A stretch of 64,000 nt of DNA, taken from an uncultured Prevotellaceae bacterium (GTDB lineage Bacteria; Bacteroidota; Bacteroidia; Bacteroidales; Bacteroidaceae). The notes under the pieces are model-generated. The model did no database searches and was not told where the DNA came from. It worked only from the letters and a program-made list of their open reading frames with translations. The translations under genes were made by a program, and so were the position numbers. Shown here one piece after another: positions 18,481 to 26,520 of this stretch. Location of the stretch: positions 1-64,000 of the forward strand of contig CACYRS010000001.1 of the NCBI GenBank assembly GCA_902776935.1. Reading direction: 5' to 3'. Numbering within the stretch: the stretch's first letter is position 1; every line of letters starts with the position of its first letter.

Positions 18481-20208
18481 ATGAAAAAGTTATTGATAAT
18501 AGCTCTTCTTGCCGTGGTTAACATGGCTCAAGCACAGTATGTCATAGAGATGAATGATGGCAACGTCGTTAAATGGGACTATGAACTTAATGTCATACAG
18601 AATGGAACAGGAGATGTTTGGAGTCTATCACGAACAGACAAGTTCAATAACAACCTTGAACTCTCTAAGGTAAAGTCTGTTTCCATTGCTACGATGGCAG
18701 AGCGTCTTGCAGCATATAAGGCTCCCAACTATAATGATGACTATCGCAACAATTCAGGATGGGATAAGCGCAGCAGTTGGAATCTTGCCAACGTACATGA
18801 TCCGACCGTTATGAGAGCAGATGATGGATACTACTACATGTACCAGACAGACGCTTCATTCGGCAATGTTCACAATGGCAACGGACATTTCCATGGTCGC
18901 CGTTCCAAGAACCTGGTAGACTGGGAATATCTGGGTGCTACCATGCCAACTGTCCCATCATGGGTAAAAGATACGCTCGATGCTAGCCGTACACGTCTGG
19001 GGCTTCCCTTAATAACGAATCCACAATATGGATACTGGGCACCTTGTGCTCGCAAAGTTAAGTCGGGGCTTTACCGTATGTATTATTGCATCGTAGTTGA
19101 TAATTATATCAAGACAGGCAAACCTGCATCTGAGGCTTTTGACGGCTCATGGGGAGAACGCGCATTTATTGGACTAATGGAGACGGATGATCCAGCTTCC
19201 AACAATTGGGTGGATAAAGGGTTTGTTCTATCTTCAATGTCAGACAGAGGCAAGAATTGGGCTCGTAGCAGTACCAGTGATTGGGAAGGCTATTTCCGCT
19301 ATAACGCAATCGACCCAACCTTTATCATCACACCGGAAGGCGAACATTGGATGATTTACGGTTCATGGCACTCTGGCTTTGCTGCCGTACAACTCAATCC
19401 TGAGACCGGAAAAACATTAAAAGAAATGCCAGAATTCTTTACTACACTAGGGACCCTGAATTCTGTTGTAAAAAGAGTATACACCCGTACTTCCAACAAC
19501 CGCTGGCAGGGGTCAGAAGGTCCTGAAGTAATATACAGAAACGGATACTATTACATGTTTATGGCATACGATGGCTTAGCAGTGCCATATAACACAAGAG
19601 TTGTGCGTTCAGAAAAGATTGATGGTCCATATTTCAATATAGCAGGAACAAATGTAACCAATGGTGGAGATGCACTGCCCCTAATGACCCATCCATACAA
19701 GTTTGGCAATGATCATGGCTGGGTGGGAATATCGCACTGTGCCGTCTGGAATGACGGAAACGACAACTGGTACTACTGTTCACAGGGACGTTATCCGGAA
19801 AACTATGATACATGGGCTCCTAATGCCATTATGCTCGGACATGTACGAAGCATACGCTGGACCAAAGATGGCTGGCCAATAGTTATGCCGGAACGCTATG
19901 CAGCGGTGCCACAGACTCCGATCACAGAAGAAGATATAGTAGGTACATGGGAACATATAGACATGGGCTATAACTATGGTAACCAGAAAGCCTCGTCAGA
20001 TATGGTTTTCAGTGCTGACCACAAGATTACCTCTGGTACATGGAAGAATGGCACATGGAGCTTCGACCCAGATACAAACACTCTAACCGCCAATGGTGTT
20101 GAATTATTATTGCAACGTGAATGCGACTGGGAGGCAAGTCCACGAAAGCATACCATCGTATATGCCGGCATAACAAACAGCAAGACCTATTGGGGAAAGA
20201 AAAAATAA
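18481..20208 (+). CDS. GH43 arabinan endo-1,5-alpha-L-arabinanase with C-terminal GH43_C-like domain
   Basis: The 575-residue secreted enzyme has a signal peptide ending NMAQAQ and a short extra N-terminal region (about 20-85) rich in beta strands. The five-bladed GH43 propeller follows (about 95-475). Candidate catalytic residues are the base Asp in VHDPTVM (about 103), the pKa-modulating Asp in AIDPTFI and the acid Glu in GSEGPEVIY. The C-terminal 90 residues begin with EEDIVGTWEHID and resemble the lipocalin-like domain attached to extracellular endo-arabinanases. It should cut alpha-1,5-arabinan backbones at the cell surface or in the periplasm. It is the first of three consecutive GH43 genes. 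Confidence 0.87.
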   Translation: MKKLLIIALLAVVNMAQAQYVIEMNDGNVVKWDYELNVIQNGTGDVWSLSRTDKFNNNLELSKVKSVSIATMAERLAAYKAPNYNDDYRNNSGWDKRSSWNLANVHDPTVMRADDGYYYMYQTDASFGNVHNGNGHFHGRRSKNLVDWEYLGATMPTVPSWVKDTLDASRTRLGLPLITNPQYGYWAPCARKVKSGLYRMYYCIVVDNYIKTGKPASEAFDGSWGERAFIGLMETDDPASNNWVDKGFVLSSMSDRGKNWARSSTSDWEGYFRYNAIDPTFIITPEGEHWMIYGSWHSGFAAVQLNPETGKTLKEMPEFFTTLGTLNSVVKRVYTRTSNNRWQGSEGPEVIYRNGYYYMFMAYDGLAVPYNTRVVRSEKIDGPYFNIAGTNVTNGGDALPLMTHPYKFGNDHGWVGISHCAVWNDGNDNWYYCSQGRYPENYDTWAPNAIMLGHVRSIRWTKDGWPIVMPERYAAVPQTPITEEDIVGTWEHIDMGYNYGNQKASSDMVFSADHKITSGTWKNGTWSFDPDTNTLTANGVELLLQRECDWEASPRKHTIVYAGITNSKTYWGKKK

Positions 20209-20234
20209 AACATAACTTAACCATAAAGAGAAAA

Positions 20235-21254
20235 ATGAGGAAACCTGTCATTTCCTTGATGCTGTTAGCCCTGAGCGTCACTTTGATGGCGCAGGGGCAA
20301 CGGCATCACTTAAAGCGTATGCCCTTCACAACCGATACGCCTATGGTGCACGACCCTGTGATGGCATATGAAGATAGCACATATTATATCTTTGCCACAG
20401 GCATGGGTATACAGCAGATGAGTTCCAAGGACCGGAAGGCCTGGACGGTAAAGCCAGAGCCGGTGATGTCGGTGATTCCAAAGTGGACACGCGACTCTGT
20501 ACCGGGATTTACGCATCATGTATGGGCTCCGGACATTATCCATTGGCACGGACGCTGGTGGCTCGCCTACAGCTGTTCCACATTCGGAAAGAACGGATCT
20601 TCCATTGGTCTGATGTCTACACGAAAACTGGCTTATGGTTTATGGGATGACGAAGGGAGCATTGTGACATCCCAAGAAAAACGAGACAACTGGAATGCCA
20701 TCGACCCGAATTTCGTAATCGATGACAACGACCAGCCCTGGCTTGTATGGGGCAGTTTTTGGGATGGTATCCAACTTGCTCGTCTCGACACTACGATGCA
20801 TATAGCTAAAGGAGAGAAGCCTCGTACCATCGCACGGCGCTATGCTCCGGGGTTCGAACCTTCAGAGCCAAACCCAACATCAAAGTTTGCCGGTACTAAC
20901 GCCATCGAGGCACCATTTATATTCAAGCACGGAGGCTATTACTATCTCTTTGTGTCATGGGACTACTGCTGCCGTGGTGCTAAGAGTAACTACCGCGTAG
21001 CAGTAGGACGTAGCAAGAATGTAGCAGGACCTTACACCGACCGTGATGGAAAAGATATGGCAAAAGGCGGAGGAACACTGTTTATTGAGGGCGACAAAAA
21101 GGTATTTGAGGCAGCCGGTCACTGTGCAGCATACCATATAGACGGAGAGGACATATTTATCTGCCATGGCTACAGCATAGCACATAAGGGCGCGTCTATC
21201 CTCATTCAGCGGCCTATCACCTGGACCGCAGACGGATGGCCAACAATTGAATAA
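20235..21254 (+). CDS. GH43 endo-1,5-alpha-L-arabinanase, single-domain
   Basis: This 339-residue enzyme has a signal peptide (MRKPVISLMLLALSVTLMAQ). The GH43 propeller covers the rest: base Asp in MVHDPVM, middle Asp in AIDPNFVIDDN and acid Glu in AIEAPFIF. The compact size without accessory domains is typical of endo-arabinanases. An in-frame upstream ATG at 20121 lies inside the preceding gene and is rejected. The gene starts 26 bp after the first GH43 stop. It probably works with the first and third GH43 enzymes, breaking arabinan into oligomers and then arabinose. Confidence 0.87.
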   Translation: MRKPVISLMLLALSVTLMAQGQRHHLKRMPFTTDTPMVHDPVMAYEDSTYYIFATGMGIQQMSSKDRKAWTVKPEPVMSVIPKWTRDSVPGFTHHVWAPDIIHWHGRWWLAYSCSTFGKNGSSIGLMSTRKLAYGLWDDEGSIVTSQEKRDNWNAIDPNFVIDDNDQPWLVWGSFWDGIQLARLDTTMHIAKGEKPRTIARRYAPGFEPSEPNPTSKFAGTNAIEAPFIFKHGGYYYLFVSWDYCCRGAKSNYRVAVGRSKNVAGPYTDRDGKDMAKGGGTLFIEGDKKVFEAAGHCAAYHIDGEDIFICHGYSIAHKGASILIQRPITWTADGWPTIE

Positions 21255-21264
21255 ATGACAAATA

Positions 21265-21368
21265 ATAAAGGATAAATGATAAACGTAATAGAGAATAATA
21301 TGAGAAGGAAATTATTTATGTCAAACAATAAATGGATTATGGTGATAAGTTTATCATTTATCCTTTAT
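21265..21368 (+). repeat. Perfect 20-bp inverted repeat flanking a start codon region
   Basis: The arm ATAAAGGATAAATGATAAAC (21265-21284) is the exact reverse complement of 21349-21368, with a 64-bp spacer. The left arm lies before or over the first possible ATG, and the right arm encodes the hydrophobic core of the signal peptide. Confidence 0.85.
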
Positions 21369-23414
21369 CATTTATCATCTGACTTTTCCGCCGCCCAGTC
21401 GTGGACTGCCGACAATGGCAATGGCACATATACCAATCCTCTATTCTATGATGAGTTCTCTGATCCTGACATCATCCGTGTGGGCAACGACTATTATCTT
21501 GCCGGCACCACCATGCACACTGTTCCCGGATTGGTGATTCTGCACTCCAAGGACCTGGTAAACTGGGAGAACATATCATATTGCTTTGACCGTTTCGACT
21601 TCGATGACGATGCCTTCTCACTAAAGAATCACAAGGAGATCTATGGTCAGGGCATCTGGGCTCCTGCCATCCGTTATGCCAACGGACAGTTTTATGTGTT
21701 CTCCAACATCAATGGCAAGGGCTTGCAATGCTATACATCAAAAGATATCCGCGGCCCTTGGAAACATCATAATATGCAAGGACGCATATACGACCTGTCT
21801 GTTCTCTTCGACGACGATGGTAAGATATATGCCATCCATGGCTATGGTGAAGTGAAGTGTACTGAGTTGAAACCCGACATGAGCGGACCTATCGAGGAAA
21901 CAGAACGTACGATAATTCCCGAAGGCAATGCTGTTGGCGAAGGGCATCACATGTATAAGATAAACGGAATGTATTACCTTATCTCAACAGACTATAAGCC
22001 CAACGGGCGCACGCTCTGTAGCCGTTCAAAGAGTATCTGGGGCCCTTACGAAACCATCACTATCACTGCCGACGAGACATTCGGCTATCATGCAGCACCC
22101 CTGACTCAGGTGCCACGAGGAGAAAAATACCGTATCGGTGAGGATGGTACGAAGTTTGGTATTCCCCAGGTAGACAAAGATGCAACAGCATGTACGAACA
22201 TCCATCAGGGCGGTATCGTTGAAGACCAGAACGGACAATGGTGGGCACTGCTCATGATGGACTTCCATTCCATCGGTCGTACAGTGACCCTTGCTCCTGT
22301 CACATGGAAAGACGGCTGGCCTATGCTTGGTCTTGAAGGGAACCTGGGCCGTGCACCTCGCACATGGTTCAAACCCAATATCAGCTTAAACGAGAAACAT
22401 CATGCTCCATATGAACGCAATGAGGATTTCAATGGGAAAGCTCTTGGTCGGGTATGGCAATGGAATCACAACCCAGACGACAGCAAATGGAGGCTTAAGA
22501 ACGGGCGATTACGTCTGCAATCTATGCCTGCAGAGCAACTCATGTGGGCGCGTAACTCTCTCACTCAGAGAGTCATCGGTCCAAAAAGCATCGCTACAGT
22601 AGAACTTTACACTAAAGGAATGAAGGACGGCGATGTAGCCGGATTGGGCAATATCAATGTTCCCTGTTCATGGATAGGTATAGTAAAGAATGGAAAGGAG
22701 ATGACTATGCGTTGCTTTGAGCAAGCCATCAACGATACTATTGATGTCTCTTTGGAAAAAACTGATAAACTCTGGCTACGCATGGTTGGCGACTTCGACA
22801 ACGATTGTGCCCACTATGAGTATTCTCTCGATGGCACGAGCTATAAACAGTTAGGTCGCGAGATGCCGCTATCATATCAGCTTATCTCCTTCCAAGGCTC
22901 ACGTCATGCCCTTTTCGCCTTCAATTATAAGGGAAAGAACGGCGGCTATGCAGAGTTCGACAACTTCACAGTAGAAGAACCTCTGGCAGACCGCAGTCAG
23001 AACATCCCCTTCGGCAAGTCTATACGGATCATTAACCTTGCAACAGAGAAACCCATGAAGGCACAAGCTCATGGTCTGTTATATGACACAGATACAAAAG
23101 ACAACACTCCTCAGACCTGTTTCCGCGTCATAGACAAGGGGCAGAATAAGGTAATCCTTCAGTGTGAGGACGGCCGCTATATCTTCTGCGCAGGTCTTGG
23201 GATCGCTGGTGATGTCCGTCTTACTACTGACGAATCCAAGGCAGAAGTCTTCCTCTGGCAAGACTATCTGAACCATGAATTCATGCTCATGTCGATGCAA
23301 AACCACCGCTATATCGGCAAGAGTCCGACTACTGGCAGCCCCTACTCTATGGACTTCACAGGCTCCGACCCTGCCCGTAGAAATGGTGCTGTGTTCCGAT
23401 GGATCAGCGAATAG
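21300..23414 (+). CDS. GH43 family exo-acting arabinofuranosidase/xylosidase with two C-terminal sugar-binding-like domains
   Basis: The 704-residue product (start at 21300; ATGs at 21276 and 21318 are alternatives) has a signal peptide whose core reads SLSFILYHLSS. The GH43 propeller (about 35-355) has its base Asp in FSDPDIIRV, middle Asp near YDLSVLFDDDGK and acid Glu in EGHHMYKI. A concanavalin-like domain (about 365-570) follows, as in GH43 xylosidases and arabinofuranosidases. The last 120 residues (SIRIINLATEKPM ... RYIFCAGLG ... HRYIGKSP) look like a beta-trefoil of the ricin or fascin type. It probably trims side chains or oligomers. It is the last gene of the arabinan operon. Confidence 0.82.
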   Translation: MRRKLFMSNNKWIMVISLSFILYHLSSDFSAAQSWTADNGNGTYTNPLFYDEFSDPDIIRVGNDYYLAGTTMHTVPGLVILHSKDLVNWENISYCFDRFDFDDDAFSLKNHKEIYGQGIWAPAIRYANGQFYVFSNINGKGLQCYTSKDIRGPWKHHNMQGRIYDLSVLFDDDGKIYAIHGYGEVKCTELKPDMSGPIEETERTIIPEGNAVGEGHHMYKINGMYYLISTDYKPNGRTLCSRSKSIWGPYETITITADETFGYHAAPLTQVPRGEKYRIGEDGTKFGIPQVDKDATACTNIHQGGIVEDQNGQWWALLMMDFHSIGRTVTLAPVTWKDGWPMLGLEGNLGRAPRTWFKPNISLNEKHHAPYERNEDFNGKALGRVWQWNHNPDDSKWRLKNGRLRLQSMPAEQLMWARNSLTQRVIGPKSIATVELYTKGMKDGDVAGLGNINVPCSWIGIVKNGKEMTMRCFEQAINDTIDVSLEKTDKLWLRMVGDFDNDCAHYEYSLDGTSYKQLGREMPLSYQLISFQGSRHALFAFNYKGKNGGYAEFDNFTVEEPLADRSQNIPFGKSIRIINLATEKPMKAQAHGLLYDTDTKDNTPQTCFRVIDKGQNKVILQCEDGRYIFCAGLGIAGDVRLTTDESKAEVFLWQDYLNHEFMLMSMQNHRYIGKSPTTGSPYSMDFTGSDPARRNGAVFRWISE

Positions 23415-23459
23415 GTGCAACTTTTTTTCATTTTTTTATTGTTTTTAATTTCTTTTTCG

Positions 23460-23467
23460 TATCTTTG
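23460..23467 (+). promoter_or_regulatory. -7 box of the PAP2-barrel gene
   Basis: TATCTTTG fits the -7 consensus and lies 38 nt before the ATG at 23506. The upstream stretch is T-rich, with ATTG 18 bp away as a weak -33 candidate. Confidence 0.55.
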
Positions 23468-23505
23468 CCGACGGAAAAGTAAATAACAACTAAAAAAAAA
23501 CAAAA

Positions 23506-25326
23506 ATGAAGAAAATCAAATCCCTTTTGCTGGTTGCCATCATGGCATTCTGCGGTACTACAAGTGCTGTTGCAGGAAACTACATGAATATGGAACCATT
23601 GAAATTGCAGTCTCCTGAGATGAAGCCGGAATTGGTGGCTATACCCAACCGCGACTATCGTCCCGAACTGGAGTTACGCAATAGTTCTACAAGAGTAAGC
23701 GATGTCAATAAATACCGCATGACCTGGAATCGCACCAACGAAGGTGTTAAGCCCTACAAAGTCATGGATGACCTTACGTTTGTAGGCGTGCCCCTGTTTC
23801 TTGCAGGCTTGGCTGTAAAGGGCGACAAGGCTATGTTCCGCGTAAACAATAAAGAAGGTAAGGAGAATACCCAGTTGCTTACCAACTTCAAGACGGGTAT
23901 TGATGACTATACACAGTTTTTCGGCCCTGTCATGACTGTTGGTCTTAAGCTCGGAGGATATGAGGGACGTAGTGACTGGGGCCGCTTGTTGGCTTCAGCA
24001 GGTATGTCGTATGCCATCATGGCTGGTTTTGTCAACGGAATCAAGTATTCTGCCAAGGAGATGCGTCCAGACGGTAGTACTGCCAACTCATGGCCTTCTG
24101 GTCATACCGCTACATCCTTCGTGGGTGCAACCATTCTGCATAAGGAGTATGGTCTTACACGTTCACCATGGTTCTCTATCGCCGGTTATGGTGTTGCAAC
24201 AGCTACAGGTATTATGCGTGTGTTGAACAACCGTCACTGGATCAGCGATGTGATGTCGGGAGCAGGTATCGGTATCATGTCTACCGAGTTGGGATATGCC
24301 CTGAGCGACATCCTCTTCAAGGGAAATGGTCTACTTCGTAATGACCTCATATCCGACTCGGAGAATCCATCGTTCTTCGCTATATCAATGGGTCTCGGAT
24401 TGGGAACGAAGAATATCGGTTTCGGAATAGAAGATGTTGTCAACGCAGAGCGTTATAAGGCTGCGGACATCGGCTATGACGACGAAGAGACCTTAGAGGA
24501 TGAGGAAGGTCCGAATATTCATTTCCGTCCGGCTACTGTAGTTGATGTAGAAGGAGCATATTTCTTCAATAAATATATAGGTATCGGTGGTCGTGCACGT
24601 GTTCGTGCAATGTCAGCAAAGTCGTTCGGACAATATACAGAACTTGCAGCTGAGGATCAGGCTTACGGCTGGTATGATGTTGTGGGCGGACTATATTCTA
24701 ACAAGGATGAGTTCTATAAGAAGGCCGTAGAAGGTGGAAGTCCAATAGAAGATCTGGGTGGTGTCGTAGAGAGCGATCACTTGACTGAGTTTTCTGCCAG
24801 CGTCGGTCTGTATCTGAATCTGCCTCTGAGCAATCGTTTCTCATTAGGAACAAAGTTCCTTATCGGACGTTCGTTTACTCAGGAGCTTGATATCGATGGC
24901 TATGCTTCCGGTTACGTTAAGGATGTTAATTATCGTCTGGTTCTCCAAGACGGAAAACTGATTGCAGATGAAAGCTATTTATCATATCCTTTTAACACAA
25001 GCGCTGGAGAAAAATACTCTTCAAAATGGGACTATCTGACTCTTGGCTCAGAGAGTTCTACCACATGGGGTACTGGTATTTCGCTTACCTATCGTTACAA
25101 GTCAAACTTTGCATGGAAACTGTTCTTGGACTACGATTACTCAAAGAAGAACTTCACCATGAAATACGATCCGTATCACTATCTCCAGGATGGTCTTACT
25201 GAAAATGCCTTCGACATAGTTCAGTTCGTGTCTGACTACTCAAATTATCTTGATCCAATTGAGTTCAGAAAGACAAAGAAGATGAACTATTATACCATTG
25301 GTATGTCATTCATGATAAATATTTAA
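23506..25326 (+). CDS. PAP2-family phosphatase joined to a C-terminal outer-membrane-type barrel
   Basis: This 606-residue secreted protein has a signal peptide ending TSAVAG. The PAP2 active site is complete: K-x6-RP (KYSAKEMRP, about residue 179), PSGH (about 197) and R-x5-H-x3-D (RVLNNRHWISD, about 237-247). From about residue 290 to the end the sequence changes to amphipathic strands rich in Tyr, Phe and Gly (ISMGLGLGTK ... YYTIGMSFMINI), consistent with a beta-barrel. PAP2 enzymes remove phosphate from lipid phosphates or pyrophosphates. The barrel would place the domain at the outer membrane, possibly for lipid A or undecaprenyl-type substrates; the substrate is inference. The gene has its own promoter and is separate from the arabinan locus. 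Confidence 0.85.
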   Translation: MKKIKSLLLVAIMAFCGTTSAVAGNYMNMEPLKLQSPEMKPELVAIPNRDYRPELELRNSSTRVSDVNKYRMTWNRTNEGVKPYKVMDDLTFVGVPLFLAGLAVKGDKAMFRVNNKEGKENTQLLTNFKTGIDDYTQFFGPVMTVGLKLGGYEGRSDWGRLLASAGMSYAIMAGFVNGIKYSAKEMRPDGSTANSWPSGHTATSFVGATILHKEYGLTRSPWFSIAGYGVATATGIMRVLNNRHWISDVMSGAGIGIMSTELGYALSDILFKGNGLLRNDLISDSENPSFFAISMGLGLGTKNIGFGIEDVVNAERYKAADIGYDDEETLEDEEGPNIHFRPATVVDVEGAYFFNKYIGIGGRARVRAMSAKSFGQYTELAAEDQAYGWYDVVGGLYSNKDEFYKKAVEGGSPIEDLGGVVESDHLTEFSASVGLYLNLPLSNRFSLGTKFLIGRSFTQELDIDGYASGYVKDVNYRLVLQDGKLIADESYLSYPFNTSAGEKYSSKWDYLTLGSESSTTWGTGISLTYRYKSNFAWKLFLDYDYSKKNFTMKYDPYHYLQDGLTENAFDIVQFVSDYSNYLDPIEFRKTKKMNYYTIGMSFMINI

Positions 25327-25334
25327 GGGTATTT

Positions 25335-26033
25335 TTAACTCTTAGCGAAGCCGAGGGAGAGTATGCTGAAGCGAACTCCCTCGGCTTTACTTATTTCTTT
25401 GGCACAGGCAATGATAGTGGCTCCGGTTGTTACGACATCATCGATAATGAGAAGATGCTTCCCTCTGATACTGTCACCATCAAGGAGCTCGAAGACATTA
25501 TCCACATTCTCGTTACGTTCCCAACGGCCTTTGCTAGTCTGGCTTCCCTCAAAAGTAGTTCGCTTTATAACCTTATTATATATGGGTAGATTGGTTATTT
25601 CACTCACCCCCATTGCTATCTCCGTACTTTGGTTATAGCCTCTCTGCCGCTCACGTTTTTTTGCTAGTGGAACAGGTACAATGCCATCGATTCCATCGAA
25701 GAAATCGGCTCTTTGCAGTTCACGGGCCATCATCCTTCCCATCGTCTCTCCTATCTCAGGATGGTTCTTGTATTTCAGTTCGTAGATGATATTTGCCGTC
25801 TTAGCATGAGCCTCATAGTAGAAGAGAGCTGTGGCCCGTTCGATGGGTATCTGTCCCCAGAACATCTTTGCCATGATATTCTCCTGAGGGTCACGCTGAA
25901 AACCGGTACGAGGCAGGTGCAGATTGCATTTTCCACAGAGCACCTCCTCTGTAACAGACAACCTTTCGCCACAGACGGTGCATAGCCTTGGCGATATCAT
26001 GTCTAAGAGACGAGTCCAGAAACTAATCCTCAT
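25335..26033 (-). CDS. comF: ComF-family phosphoribosyltransferase-like protein
   Basis: The 232-residue protein starts with a two-knuckle zinc ribbon (CTVCGERL ... CGKCNLHLP, about residues 17-40) and ends in a type I phosphoribosyltransferase fold with the PRPP loop LLIIDDVVTTGATI (about residues 193-206). Homologues are needed for DNA uptake in naturally competent bacteria, but most Bacteroidetes copies are untested. It overlaps recX by 11 bp and is the last gene of a prmC-recX-comF unit. Its last codons also contain the stem of the terminator used by the opposing PAP2 gene. Confidence 0.88.
   Translation of the reverse strand: MRISFWTRLLDMISPRLCTVCGERLSVTEEVLCGKCNLHLPRTGFQRDPQENIMAKMFWGQIPIERATALFYYEAHAKTANIIYELKYKNHPEIGETMGRMMARELQRADFFDGIDGIVPVPLAKKRERQRGYNQSTEIAMGVSEITNLPIYNKVIKRTTFEGSQTSKGRWERNENVDNVFELLDGDSIRGKHLLIIDDVVTTGATIIACAKEISKAEGVRFSILSLGFAKS
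25350..25395 (+). terminator. Intrinsic terminator of the PAP2-barrel gene, inside the 3' end of comF
   Basis: GCCGAGGGAG (25350-25359) pairs perfectly with CTCCCTCGGC (25376-25385) over a 16-nt loop. On the plus strand it is followed by TTTACTTATTTCTTT. It lies 24 bp after the PAP2 stop and is read as protein on the minus strand. Confidence 0.75.
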
Positions 26034-26520
26034 CTTCAGAAAAATCGTCTTCGTCGATATCGCTCACATCGAGACATTGACGGATGATGTCGAACGTGAA
26101 TCCTCGTCCATAAGCAAAGCGCACAAGCTTCTGGTTCAGTTCATAGTCGCTATTGGCCTTTATGCTCTTCCGTTTCTGTTTCAAGAGGGGCTTGAGTACA
26201 TTTAGATACTCTTTTTCATCGATTTCGTCGAGAACTTCGTCCTGTATATCTTTGTCTATACGCTTCATCCAGAGACCCTGCTGAACCTTCCTACGCCCCC
26301 ATTTATTGTAGCGTATCTTGTCTTTCACAAAGGCACGGGCATAACGTCTGTCGTCAACGTATCGCTCTTCTATAAGCCGAGCCATAACTCTCGCCTGAGC
26401 CTCATCGGAGAGTTCCCAGCGTTTCATCTTCTCGAGCATCTCATACTGGCAATGCTCGGCATTAGCACATAACGAGGCGAGTTGCAGGAAGGCCTCTTCT
26501 TCAGTCTTTTCTTTTTTCAT
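26023..26520 (-). CDS. recX: Regulatory protein RecX
   Basis: This 165-residue, mostly helical and highly charged protein matches RecX: helical repeats with VMARLIEERYVDDRRYARAF (about residues 45-64) and KWGRRKVQQGLWMKRID. RecX binds RecA filaments and limits recombination and SOS activity. Its ATG overlaps the prmC stop as ATGA (26520-26517), implying translational coupling, and its end overlaps comF. The acidic tail (SDIDEDDFSEDED) is typical of Bacteroidetes copies. Confidence 0.87.
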   Translation of the reverse strand: MKKEKTEEEAFLQLASLCANAEHCQYEMLEKMKRWELSDEAQARVMARLIEERYVDDRRYARAFVKDKIRYNKWGRRKVQQGLWMKRIDKDIQDEVLDEIDEKEYLNVLKPLLKQKRKSIKANSDYELNQKLVRFAYGRGFTFDIIRQCLDVSDIDEDDFSEDED

